From assembly GCA_003222935.1 (NCBI GenBank), contig QHXL01000252.1:1-8020 (forward strand): 8,020 bases of DNA. Reading direction: 5' to 3'. Positions within the stretch are counted from its first letter, which is position 1. Each line of letters starts with the position of its first letter. Both the position numbers and the translations under genes were made by a program. Origin of the DNA: Acidobacteriota bacterium (GTDB lineage Bacteria > Acidobacteriota > Blastocatellia > Pyrinomonadales > Pyrinomonadaceae). Positions 1 through 6,783 of this stretch are shown here, piece after piece. Below the pieces are notes generated by a model. The model ran no database searches, was not told where the DNA came from, and saw only the letters and a program-made list of their open reading frames with translations.

Positions 1-18
1 AACTTTCGAGGCTCTTGC

Positions 19-259
19 AAAATCATGACTTTCTTCACTCCGGAGGAGTGACATGTTTATAGTTGTGAATGGTTTTGCATACTCGCGCTGCGGAGGAGTG
101 CCATGTGTCGCGCGACAAAACTGAGTATGTCTCCTCAAAGGAGAAGCCCAAGAACTGACTTCGTTCGGCGACACATGGCACTCCTCCGGAGCGCGCTGTC
201 ATTAAAGAATTATGACTATAAATATGTCACTCCTCTGGAGTGAAGAAACCCATGATTTT
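19..259. repeat. Long nested imperfect palindrome (mirrored 50-bp modules)
   Basis: The outer arms, about 19-70 and 208-259, are reverse complements with few mismatches. Inside them a second pair, about 86-118 and 163-196, also mirrors. Both pairs carry a core of the form CGGAGGAGTGMCATGT: at 41 and 91 on the plus strand, and ending at about 188 and 237 on the minus strand. The left cores are 50 bases apart and the right ones 49. The centre near 137 is a small perfect hairpin (TCTCCT-CAA-AGGAGA, 130-144). Weaker similarity outside the arms suggests the element may begin upstream of the window. No transposase is visible. It resembles a non-autonomous palindromic repeat, but the family is not identified. 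Confidence 0.8.
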
Positions 260-316
260 TGAAAAGAAGCTTTGGGCCTTACACATTATCTTCAACCGTG
301 GACTTTATACCCGTCG

Positions 317-322
317 TATAAT
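317..322 (+). promoter_or_regulatory. Possible -10 box of the 343-2688 operon
   Basis: A perfect TATAAT lies 20 bases before the preferred TTG start. No clear -35 match sits at the usual distance; TTCAAC at 291 is 20 bases upstream. Transcription would start near 329, giving a leader of about 14 bases that still contains the ribosome binding site. Confidence 0.4.
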
Positions 323-332
323 TCAAATACTT

Positions 333-339
333 GGAGGAG
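333..339 (+). promoter_or_regulatory. Ribosome binding site deciding the start at 343
   Basis: GGAGGAG lies here, with GGAGG five bases before the TTG at 343. An in-frame TTG at 331 would place this site inside the coding sequence and leave that start without one, so 343 is preferred. Confidence 0.6.
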
Positions 340-342
340 CTG

Positions 343-1332
343 TTGCCTAAAGATAACGAAAGCATACATCTGCCGATCGATGGCCCATTAGCGCCGAGTG
401 AGCCAGCCGGCTTTAGTGCAGATCAAATGATTCGTTGCGACGAGTGTGCCGCCTTACCTGTTACCGAATCAACAGCTCGACTTCGTAAGCCCACTTTAAA
501 ACAACCCGACAAGCATGAACCCGGGTTTAACACGATAGCACTTTGTCACAGCCAGCCACCGCAAACCAATGATCTTCTGAAGAAAATAGCCGACCTGTTG
601 AAATTGACTGATGAGAGTTGTCAGCGAATCCTGGCTGCCGAAATCCCTTTGCCATTGGCCCGAACCGCCAGCCGAGACGAAGCAGATCTCGTCGTTGAGC
701 GATTGGCGGAACTGGGGCTCAACACCGTAACCCTATCCGATGAAACACTCGGAACAGACGAAGCGTCTGCTGTGCGCGCGCGTTCATTGCATTGGGATGA
801 GCACCAGCTATGGATACATTTATCAGGTGGCAAAGATTTTTGCCTCGTGAATTGGAGTGATTTGATCCTGGTTGTCTCCGGTCGACTGACACTTCAGAAG
901 GTTGAGGTCGTCGAACGAATGTCGAAGCGTTCGGAGAAGGAACTGCTCGATACGAGTCAGTTCTTTAACGACGAAACTATCATCGATCTCCACGCTTCGT
1001 CAGCGGAACAAACATTTCGTATTGGCGCCAGCAGTTTTGACTTCTCATGTTTGGGTGACGATAAAACACTTGTTTCGATGCAAAACCTGAAAACCCTGCG
1101 TGACTTGATCATTGCAAGGTCCATGAACATACAGGTTGATGAGTCGTACAATCTTCTGAGAAATGTGCTCGAGCCGGTTTGGCCCATTGAACAGGAAACT
1201 CAATCTCGTGGTTGGCGTCGCGAACGACCGGGCAAGTACAGTCTGGGCGCCACAACAGTCAACAGCAATGAATCGCAGTTCACGCGCTATTCAAGGCTGC
1301 GACGTTATTTCATTCTGAATCCGTTGAGCTAA
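343..1332 (+). CDS. Conserved-looking protein of unknown function, first gene of the rlmB operon
   Basis: I do not recognise this 329-residue protein. The TTG start at 343 is chosen for its ribosome binding site; 331 would add four residues. There is no signal peptide or membrane segment, so it is probably cytoplasmic. The N-terminal third is polar and proline-rich with a CDEC pair at about 32-35 and another Cys near 68, too few for a complete zinc ribbon. Residues about 77-131 form a helix-loop-helix-strand pattern (DLLKKIADLL, then SRDEADLVVERLAELGLNTVTL) that resembles the C-terminal domain of ribosomal protein L7/L12. This is a pattern impression only. The C-terminal 180 residues look globular, ending in a basic, aromatic stretch (RGWRRERPGKYS at about 289-300). 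It lies five bases before rlmB, so it is probably co-transcribed with it. A link to ribosomes is speculation from that context. Confidence 0.8.
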   Translation: MPKDNESIHLPIDGPLAPSEPAGFSADQMIRCDECAALPVTESTARLRKPTLKQPDKHEPGFNTIALCHSQPPQTNDLLKKIADLLKLTDESCQRILAAEIPLPLARTASRDEADLVVERLAELGLNTVTLSDETLGTDEASAVRARSLHWDEHQLWIHLSGGKDFCLVNWSDLILVVSGRLTLQKVEVVERMSKRSEKELLDTSQFFNDETIIDLHASSAEQTFRIGASSFDFSCLGDDKTLVSMQNLKTLRDLIIARSMNIQVDESYNLLRNVLEPVWPIEQETQSRGWRRERPGKYSLGATTVNSNESQFTRYSRLRRYFILNPLS

Positions 1333-1337
1333 ACCAG

Positions 1338-2159
1338 ATGCCTCATAGCAAGAGTCGAACGAATGAGAGTACCGATAGGGACGACGAGAAGAATACTGTC
1401 TATGGAGTGAATGCTGTGCTTGAAGCCGTGCGTGCAGGTAAACGCACCGTCGACTCGATAACAATTCTCGACAGCGCTCGTCCCGACCGTATCAAGCAGT
1501 TACTGGAACTCGCCCGTCAAAAACGAATTCCGGTCCATCGAGTTCCCCGATTGGACCTCGATCGCAGTCTCGGCGACGCACGTCACCAGGGCGTAGTTGC
1601 CAGGATCGCCGCCGCTCGTTATGCAGACCCGGATGAGTTACTCGAGAGTTTGGCAGATAGGATAGGCACTGCGAATCCTCCATTGGTGCTCGGATTAGAT
1701 GGCATCGAGGATCCTCGGAATGTCGGGTCAATTTTGAGGACAGCGGAGTGTTCGGGGGTTCAGGGCGTGTTTCTTCCGGAGCGAAGGGCGGCTAGTTTGA
1801 CTGACGTTGTGGCAAAGGTTGCGGCAGGAGCTCTCGAATACGTCCCCGTGGCCCGCGTGATTAACCTGGTTCGATTGATAGAGCAGTTGAAAGAACGTAA
1901 CATTTGGGTCGTTGGCGCTGCGGGTGAGGCAAAACAAACCTACACCGAGTGGGACTGGACGCAGCCCTCGGCGCTGATACTAGGGAACGAAGGTCAAGGA
2001 CTTCATCGGCTAGTACGCGAAACTTGCGACACTCTGGTACGTATACCTGTCGTTGGTAATCTGGAGTCGCTGAACGTTTCAGTCGCTGCGGGTGTAATAC
2101 TTTACGAAGCGAGGCGTCAGCGAGCGCAGGCCGAGTCGATGCTTAGAAGGGACAACTAA
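1338..2159 (+). CDS. rlmB: 23S rRNA (guanosine-2'-O-)-methyltransferase RlmB, SpoU/TrmH family
   Basis: This 273-residue SPOUT methyltransferase transfers a methyl group from S-adenosylmethionine to a ribose 2'-OH, by homology guanosine 2251 (E. coli numbering) in the peptidyl-transferase region of 23S rRNA. The N-terminal substrate-binding domain covers about residues 20-95 (VYGVNAVLEAV at 21-31). The knotted SPOUT domain shows all three family motifs: motif 1 at 121-138 (DGIEDPRNVGSILRTAEC, with N128 and R134), motif 2 at 213-221 (LILGNEGQG), and motif 3 at 236-257 (IPVVGNLESLNVSVAA, with S244, N246 and S248). E. coli RlmB is close to the core; here about 20 extra polar residues precede it. 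The ATG at 1338 has no strong ribosome binding site and lies five bases after the upstream stop, suggesting translational coupling. The exact target base is inferred; other SpoU-family targets are possible. Confidence 0.93.
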   Translation: MPHSKSRTNESTDRDDEKNTVYGVNAVLEAVRAGKRTVDSITILDSARPDRIKQLLELARQKRIPVHRVPRLDLDRSLGDARHQGVVARIAAARYADPDELLESLADRIGTANPPLVLGLDGIEDPRNVGSILRTAECSGVQGVFLPERRAASLTDVVAKVAAGALEYVPVARVINLVRLIEQLKERNIWVVGAAGEAKQTYTEWDWTQPSALILGNEGQGLHRLVRETCDTLVRIPVVGNLESLNVSVAAGVILYEARRQRAQAESMLRRDN

Positions 2160-2160
2160 G

Positions 2161-2688
2161 ATGTTCTGTCCGAAATGTGCAACACAGAATCTGGAGGGCG
2201 CGAGTTTTTGCCGGTCATGCGGCGCTAACATCAGCCTCATCCCACAGGCATTAAGTGGCCAGATGCAACAACAACCGGAAGTCGATGAGGACCAGGGGCT
2301 GTGTCGAACTCGACGAGGGCGCGTCCTCACGCTAGATCAGGCGTTTAAGAATATCTTTATGGGGATTGCGTTTCTGATCGTCTCGATTGCGCTGTCGAGA
2401 ACGATTGGAGCGGGCTGGTGGTTCTGGATGTTGTTGCCGGCGTTCTCACTAATGGGGACGGGTATCGCGCAATACATGCGACTTAGAGAGCAGGATAGGC
2501 GAGAAGTGTTTGCTAAACCTCCCGCTGCAAAGATGTTTGCAAATCGCACTGGTTCACCTTTGCAACGAGACCTTACGGCACGGCACACAGGTGAACTGAT
2601 GGCGCCAGCTCCGAGTGTCACTGAAGGCACAACCAGGCACCTGGGCGTGGAAGCGCGGACACGTCACTTCGAAGCCGAACAGAAATAA
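2161..2688 (+). CDS. Zinc-ribbon membrane protein of unknown function
   Basis: A 175-residue protein opens with a classic zinc ribbon: C3-x2-C6 and C17-x2-C20 (FCPKC, then FCRSCG). A polar linker follows, then two hydrophobic segments at about 64-80 and 86-105 that should form a membrane hairpin. The C-terminal 70 residues are polar, basic and probably disordered. The architecture (N-terminal zinc ribbon, linker, short membrane hairpin) is common in small uncharacterised bacterial proteins, and no specific role can be assigned. The ATG lies one base after the rlmB stop, with AAGGGA just upstream inside rlmB, so translation is probably coupled. It is the last gene of the operon; a stem-loop terminator begins 20 bases after its stop. 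Confidence 0.85.
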   Translation: MFCPKCATQNLEGASFCRSCGANISLIPQALSGQMQQQPEVDEDQGLCRTRRGRVLTLDQAFKNIFMGIAFLIVSIALSRTIGAGWWFWMLLPAFSLMGTGIAQYMRLREQDRREVFAKPPAAKMFANRTGSPLQRDLTARHTGELMAPAPSVTEGTTRHLGVEARTRHFEAEQK

Positions 2689-2708
2689 GTGAACTTCACC
2701 GATTCCGT

Positions 2709-2744
2709 AAGCGATGCGTGCGTGTTGCTCTCGCATCGCTTTTT
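2709..2744 (+). terminator. Rho-independent terminator of the three-gene operon
   Basis: AAGCGATGCG (2709-2718) pairs perfectly with CGCATCGCTT (2732-2741) across a 13-base loop, and a run of five T (2740-2744) follows. It sits 20 bases after the stop of the zinc-ribbon gene on the same strand. Confidence 0.75.
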
Positions 2745-2840
2745 CTCTGTGCTGCTCTGTGTCTCTGTGACTCTGTGGTGCCAAGAAGTCGACGCCAGTT
2801 TCACCACAGAGACACAGAGATCCAGAGCAAGCACAGAGAA
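2743..2840. repeat. Inverted repeat, CTCTGTG-rich family
   Basis: The arms 2743-2780 (TTCTCTGTGCTGCTCTGTGT onward) and 2802-2840 (reading to GCACAGAGAA) are reverse complements with only a few mismatches, around a 21-base spacer. Each arm is built from short CTCTGTG/CACAGAG words. I recall this CACAGAG-rich type as recurring in acidobacterial and other environmental genomes. It abuts the terminator on one side and ends 15 bases before the aroDE start on the other, so it may form a stem-loop in the aroDE leader or contain its promoter. No clean -10/-35 pair is visible. Confidence 0.8.
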
Positions 2841-2855
2841 GAACGAGCATATTCG

Positions 2856-4403
2856 ATGACCTCTGATCACGAGATTCGTGTTTGCGTACCACTGAACGAG
2901 AGATCATTCAGTGCACTTACCGCTGCAGCGAATTCTGCTAGGGGTGTAGCGGATATCGTTGAGTTCCGTCTTGACGGACTTGACGAAGACGAACTCTCCA
3001 ATACAAAGATCAACGACCTGGTCCGCGCCATTCAGAAACCGGTAATCCTTACGTACCGTCCTGAGGAACAAGGTGGTTATCGTTCGCTCACAATTCAAGA
3101 GCGAATGTCGTTCTGGCAGGAAAACTTCAAGAGCGACGCTGCGTTCTTCGATCTCGAACTTGATCTCGTCAAGAAACTCGTCAATCTCGATGCAGAAAAC
3201 CAGCCTGACTGGTCCCGTGTTATTTGTTCACATCACGACTTCAAAGGACCTGTACCAAATCTCGAGCGCATCTACGAAGAGTTAGCCTTTACTCCAGCCC
3301 GCATTCTGAAGATTGCAGTTACCGCCACGGACGTCGTCGACTGTATTGAAGTCTTTAAGTTGAACGAACGTGCACGGCGCGAAGACAGGGAACTGATAGC
3401 TATCGCAATGGGTGACGCTGGAGTTACTACCCGAGTGCTTGGTCCATCCTTCGGATCATTTCTTACGTACGGTGCTTTGAAACCTGAAACCGGAACGGCG
3501 CCTGGACAGCTAACAACCGAGGACCTGAAGTCGGTCTATCGAATTCATGAGATCGATACGGAGTCAATGATTACCGGATTAGTAGGGAAGCCGGTGATGC
3601 ATTCCGTATCGCCCCACATGCACAACGCGGCATTTCAGTCTGTAAATATAAACGGCGTCTACCTGGCCTTAGAGGTCCGAAATGTCGAACAGTTCTTCCG
3701 GCGAATGGTTCATCCTCGAACAAGAGAATTGAATTGGAATCTACGAGGTCTTAGCGTCACCGCTCCACACAAAGTAGAAGTGATGAACTACCTCGACTGG
3801 ATCGATCCGCGGGCGAAGGAGATAGGAGCAGTTAACACCATCGTTTTGGAAAATGAACAGTTACTTGGATACAACACCGACTGCGAAGGTTTGGTTGAAC
3901 CGCTACTCAAACGCGTAGGCGCACTCGACGGTGCGCGAGTCGCCATAATAGGCGCAGGCGGAGCGGCGAATGCTGCTGTCTATGCGCTTCGCGAACAGAA
4001 AGCAGAGGTGACGCTTTACGCGCGTGATGAATCGAAAGGACGAATTCTCGCCGAACGGTTCAGTATTTTGTATGAGGCGTCGTTGAACGCAAACTTTGCG
4101 GGCATGGATGTCGTCATAAACACAACGCCGTTAGGCAGCTCTGGTGAGCATGTTAATGAGACGCCGGCAACGAGTGAACAACTGCGAGGCAGTCGACTGG
4201 TTTATGATCTCGTCTACAACCCGACCGAAACTTTACTTTTACGCGAGGCTCGAAACGCGGGTTGTGAAACTCTTGGCGGGCTGGAAATGCTCGTTGCCCA
4301 GGCGCGTCAACAATTCAAAATCTGGACTCAAACGTCCGTTTCATCCGAGTTAATGTATAACGCCGCAACGCGTGTGCTTGGTCCATCAACAAGCTCCACG
4401 TAG
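2856..4403 (+). CDS. aroDE: Fused 3-dehydroquinate dehydratase (type I)/shikimate dehydrogenase
   Basis: This 515-residue bifunctional enzyme performs two consecutive shikimate-pathway steps in the cytoplasm: dehydration of 3-dehydroquinate, then NADPH reduction of 3-dehydroshikimate to shikimate. The AroD half (about 6-230) has the type I residues E36 and R38 (EFRLD), R68, H127 (SHHDF), the Schiff-base lysine K152 (LKIAV), R193, the FGS loop at 199-201 and Q218. The AroE half (about 239-510) has the substrate serines S250 and S252 (HSVSP), K306, N327, D342, the NADP-binding GAGGA at 366-370, R390 of the cofactor loop, NTTPLG at 422-427 and Q483. Nothing essential is missing. The ATG at 2856 is preferred; an in-frame GTG at 2718 would translate the terminator and inverted repeat. 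The ribosome binding site is weak. The same fusion is known in chlamydiae, plants and some other bacteria. Confidence 0.95.
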   Translation: MTSDHEIRVCVPLNERSFSALTAAANSARGVADIVEFRLDGLDEDELSNTKINDLVRAIQKPVILTYRPEEQGGYRSLTIQERMSFWQENFKSDAAFFDLELDLVKKLVNLDAENQPDWSRVICSHHDFKGPVPNLERIYEELAFTPARILKIAVTATDVVDCIEVFKLNERARREDRELIAIAMGDAGVTTRVLGPSFGSFLTYGALKPETGTAPGQLTTEDLKSVYRIHEIDTESMITGLVGKPVMHSVSPHMHNAAFQSVNINGVYLALEVRNVEQFFRRMVHPRTRELNWNLRGLSVTAPHKVEVMNYLDWIDPRAKEIGAVNTIVLENEQLLGYNTDCEGLVEPLLKRVGALDGARVAIIGAGGAANAAVYALREQKAEVTLYARDESKGRILAERFSILYEASLNANFAGMDVVINTTPLGSSGEHVNETPATSEQLRGSRLVYDLVYNPTETLLLREARNAGCETLGGLEMLVAQARQQFKIWTQTSVSSELMYNAATRVLGPSTSST

Positions 4404-4478
4404 ATCAATTTTCTTCTCACGACACTTCAAGAAGTCTCGAAGCCGCTCCATCACATAAACCCACCCGTCTATCACAAA

Positions 4479-4502
4479 GGCCAATCGCAAACGGCGATGG
4501 CC
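4479..4502. other. Bulged stem-loop downstream of aroDE
   Basis: GGCC-A-ATCGC (4479-4488) pairs with GCGATGGCC (4494-4502), leaving one bulged A and a five-base loop. No T-run follows, so it is at best a weak terminator. It is the only structure I see in the 178 bases between aroDE and the next gene. Confidence 0.3.
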
Positions 4503-4569
4503 GCGTAATCTCCCGCAACGTTGCTCCTGCTTGTTTGAACGAAGAAGGCAGTCCTTCGAACGAAACAGT

Positions 4570-4574
4570 GGAGG
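4570..4574 (+). promoter_or_regulatory. Ribosome binding site deciding the GTG start at 4582
   Basis: GGAGG lies seven bases before the GTG at 4582. That start also places a signal peptide exactly at the N-terminus. The in-frame TTG at 4531 would add 17 residues, including several Arg, in front of it and lacks such a site. Confidence 0.75.
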
Positions 4575-4581
4575 TGCAATC

Positions 4582-5310
4582 GTGTCCAAAAGGAACCGTC
4601 TACATGTTGCATGTCTGATTTTGTTACTGACACAAATCTCGACGCTCAAATCTTCAGCTCAGTCAGTCCTACTAAACTCAATCGATCGTGAGAACGATCT
4701 TTATAACCACGATAGAAATGCAACGATGGTGGCGTCTCCTCCCGCCGAAGAAGCAAAAACCTCGACGCACTCGGTTCCGCCCGGCTTTGTTCCGGATCCG
4801 ATTTCGTTGTCATCCAGGAATCCGGGGAAGTTTGGATTGATTGAACTTGCTTACCTCGATGTCTACACGATCCTGAAGTCTGACAATCAATGTAGCAGCC
4901 TATTCGGAGGCCCACTCGCGATCAGCGCACTGAATGAACTCGTTCGCCAGGTGAAACCCCGGTATCTCGATAAGCGGATCGCCATTCGAATGAGCGGTCA
5001 AATAACAACCATGCAGAGCAACGCAACCGGTTTCATGTTCCGTTCATTTGAGCGAGTTGAAGTAAACCTCAGTGGTTCTTTCTATAGAACCAACAATCAC
5101 AATTCGGTGGTGTACGAATTTCTACCCAACACGCGGGAAACGCGAGTGGTCGTGCTGCTGCACGAGTTAGGTCACATGGTGAAGAAGAACAAGACCGAGT
5201 GGGTGCTGCCCGACGATGGTACTAATGCCTCACTTAGTGTGCAGAACAGCCTCAGCCAAGAAGGAAACCTTGAAGTTGCCTTAACCTTCAGTGACGCGCC
5301 TGCAAAATAG
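4582..5310 (+). CDS. Secreted protein with HELGH zinc-metallopeptidase-like motif
   Basis: A 242-residue protein starts with a Sec-type signal peptide: basic MSKRNR, a hydrophobic core at about 8-18, and a likely cleavage after SSA (about residue 26). It is therefore probably exported. A low-complexity mature N-terminus (about 30-80) leads into a globular part. HELGH at 194-198 follows a hydrophobic strand (TRVVVLL), the usual setting of an HExxH zinc site where both His bind zinc and Glu activates water. No downstream EXXXD or HXXGXXH/D third-ligand signature is clear; D211, D212 or E227 are candidates. Residues 207-224 (WVLPDDGTNASLSVQNS) look like a conserved loop. Substrate and activity are unknown, and the fold may be a non-proteolytic relative. 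It is probably transcribed on its own: 178 bases separate it from aroDE and 343 from the kinase gene. Confidence 0.82.
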   Translation: MSKRNRLHVACLILLLTQISTLKSSAQSVLLNSIDRENDLYNHDRNATMVASPPAEEAKTSTHSVPPGFVPDPISLSSRNPGKFGLIELAYLDVYTILKSDNQCSSLFGGPLAISALNELVRQVKPRYLDKRIAIRMSGQITTMQSNATGFMFRSFERVEVNLSGSFYRTNNHNSVVYEFLPNTRETRVVVLLHELGHMVKKNKTEWVLPDDGTNASLSVQNSLSQEGNLEVALTFSDAPAK

Positions 5311-5325
5311 AGCAAACTGGGAAGG

Positions 5326-5347
5326 GGCAATTTAAGCCTTAAATGCC
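5326..5347. other. AT-rich stem-loop after the HELGH gene
   Basis: GGCA-A-TTTAA pairs with TTAAATGCC around a three-base loop, with one bulge. It begins 15 bases after the stop codon, where a terminator would be expected, but only a short T-containing stretch (TATCTTGATT) follows. Confidence 0.3.
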
Positions 5348-5357
5348 TATCTTGATT

Positions 5358-5529
5358 AGTGCAGTTGGGAAGGGGGCAAACGGAGCAGGAAGTACTTCTG
5401 ATTAGTGGACCGTAGTGCGCCCCCGCTTGAGCTCCAACTAGAAGCTTGATCGAGCCGCAGCGGGGGCGCGCTCTGGATCACTCTGGAGAGGCGTCTTTGG
5501 CTCCGCTTGCCCCCTTCCCAACCTGCACT
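5358..5529. repeat. Second nested palindrome between metallopeptidase and kinase genes
   Basis: The outer arms 5358-5386 and 5500-5529 match as reverse complements at about 28 of 30 positions (AGTGCAGTTGGGAAGGGGGC onward). An inner pair, 5414-5427 and 5459-5472, matches at 13 of 14 (AGTGCGCCCCCGCT). Partial direct copies of arm sequence sit outside: GGGAAGGGGCA at 5319, 48 bases before its copy, and GAGGCGTC at 5538, 50 bases after its copy. The element accounts for most of the 343-base gap 5311-5653, and no gene is convincing there. The last 90 bases (about 5560-5653) should hold the kinase promoter, but no clear boxes are visible. Confidence 0.78.
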
Positions 5530-5653
5530 GTGCTAGGGAGGCGTCCTCGGCTGGGCGGTTCCGTTTCATACCTTCCTGAGTCCTTTTGGTCACAAACTCA
5601 TTCCTGCTGGTGTTCTTTAATCAGATAAAGGGCGTGGAGAACCACACACTCAA

Positions 5654-6772
5654 ATGAATAACGAACTCGACGAATTCAGGGATGAAGAATCTCGGTTTGG
5701 CCAGCTACTCAAGAAGCGTCGCACGCGGCTGGGTTTGATCTGGGGACTGTGGACGATCGTTGCGCTCTTTTTTAGTACCCAGGTCTACATGATGTACTAC
5801 TCCGGCAACCAGCCGATTCCTTATGTGAAGGCCTTCCTGGTTCAAGCAACCGCTTGCTATCTCTGGGCACTTGTCACTCCGCTTATCCTCTGGCTCGCCC
5901 GAACCCATCGAATCGACCGCCACAACTGGCAGCGCAAGCTCATAGTTCATATCGGCATAAGTATCGTTATTAGTACTTTTCTAATCGTCGTTCACTTTGT
6001 GATCTACATGCTCATCGTGAACCGGCCTCAGAACATCACACCGTATTGGACGTTCGATTATCTGTATCCAAACCTCGATCGCTGGCTGCTTGTTTATTGG
6101 TTCATCTTCCTGTCGAGCCACGCCTTGAACTACTACCACATTTACCGGGAGGGCGAACTGAGGGCGTCGCGACTGCGAACCCAACTCGCGCAATCGCAGC
6201 TTGAAGCACTCAAGATGCAGGTGCATCCACACTTTCTTTTCAACACGCTTCATTCAATCTCAGCACTGCTCAGCAAAGACTCGGAAGCGGCGCGAAGAAT
6301 GATTACCCGTCTCGGTGATTTCCTGAGGTTGACGTTGGAAAACGCAGGTACCATGGAAGTTACCCTTCGCCAGGAGCTCGAATTTTTGAACGGTTATCTG
6401 GAGATCGAGCGAGTCCGTTTTCAGGATAGGTTGACCACGACAATCGAAGTTGATCCTGAAGTGCTTAATGTTCATGTGCCTAATTTGATTCTGCAACCCA
6501 TCGTTGAGAACGCGATGCGTCATGCGGTGGCGAGGAGCAATTCGGGACTGGTTGAGATTACGGCTTTTGCCAGAAATGGGTCCGTCCGTATCGAGGTAAA
6601 AGACAACGGGCCGGGCTTAGGTAGCGACCAGAAGTCTCGTGGTTCGAAGGGAGTTGGACTGGCGAACACGCAAGCTCGTCTGACTAATCTTTATGGCACT
6701 GACACAATGTTCGAGTTACAGAATCGAGCATCAGGAGGCCTCACGGTCATCTTTGAAGTCCCTCGCAAGTAA
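5654..6772 (+). CDS. LytS/YehU-type sensor histidine kinase (His_kinase + HATPase_c)
   Basis: A 372-residue inner-membrane sensor kinase. Four hydrophobic segments, about 27-47, 58-82, 98-122 and 143-162, form the sensing part; no PAS, GAF or HAMP domain is visible. A short coiled stretch (about 165-188) leads to the His_kinase domain with HPHFLFNTLHSISALL at 191-206, where H193 is the likely phosphorylated residue. The ATPase domain has the N box (LQPIVENAMRH, N286), G1 (DNGPG, 317-321) and G2 (GVGLAN, 333-338), so it looks catalytically complete. It should phosphorylate the LytTR regulator encoded at 7401, its usual partner type. The ligand is unknown. The ATG at 5654 has only a distant GGAG (5636-5639), so initiation may be weak, but no better in-frame start precedes the membrane region. 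Confidence 0.92.
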   Translation: MNNELDEFRDEESRFGQLLKKRRTRLGLIWGLWTIVALFFSTQVYMMYYSGNQPIPYVKAFLVQATACYLWALVTPLILWLARTHRIDRHNWQRKLIVHIGISIVISTFLIVVHFVIYMLIVNRPQNITPYWTFDYLYPNLDRWLLVYWFIFLSSHALNYYHIYREGELRASRLRTQLAQSQLEALKMQVHPHFLFNTLHSISALLSKDSEAARRMITRLGDFLRLTLENAGTMEVTLRQELEFLNGYLEIERVRFQDRLTTTIEVDPEVLNVHVPNLILQPIVENAMRHAVARSNSGLVEITAFARNGSVRIEVKDNGPGLGSDQKSRGSKGVGLANTQARLTNLYGTDTMFELQNRASGGLTVIFEVPRK

Positions 6773-6783
6773 GTAGTATTACG

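Noticed and set aside
331..342. TTG at 331 as start of the first gene
   Set aside because: It has no ribosome binding site and would translate the GGAGGAG that fits the TTG at 343.
2718..2855. In-frame N-terminal extension of aroDE from GTG at 2718
   Set aside because: It would translate the terminator stem and the inverted repeat; the AroD domain begins right after the ATG at 2856.
4386..4649. 87-codon minus-strand open frame between aroDE and the HELGH gene
   Set aside because: It overlaps the ends of both flanking genes, has no recognisable domain or start signal, and the HELGH gene's start and signal peptide explain the region better.
5446..5628. 60-codon plus-strand open frame in the second palindrome
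   Set aside because: It lies largely within palindromic repeat DNA, has no ribosome binding site and shows no domain.
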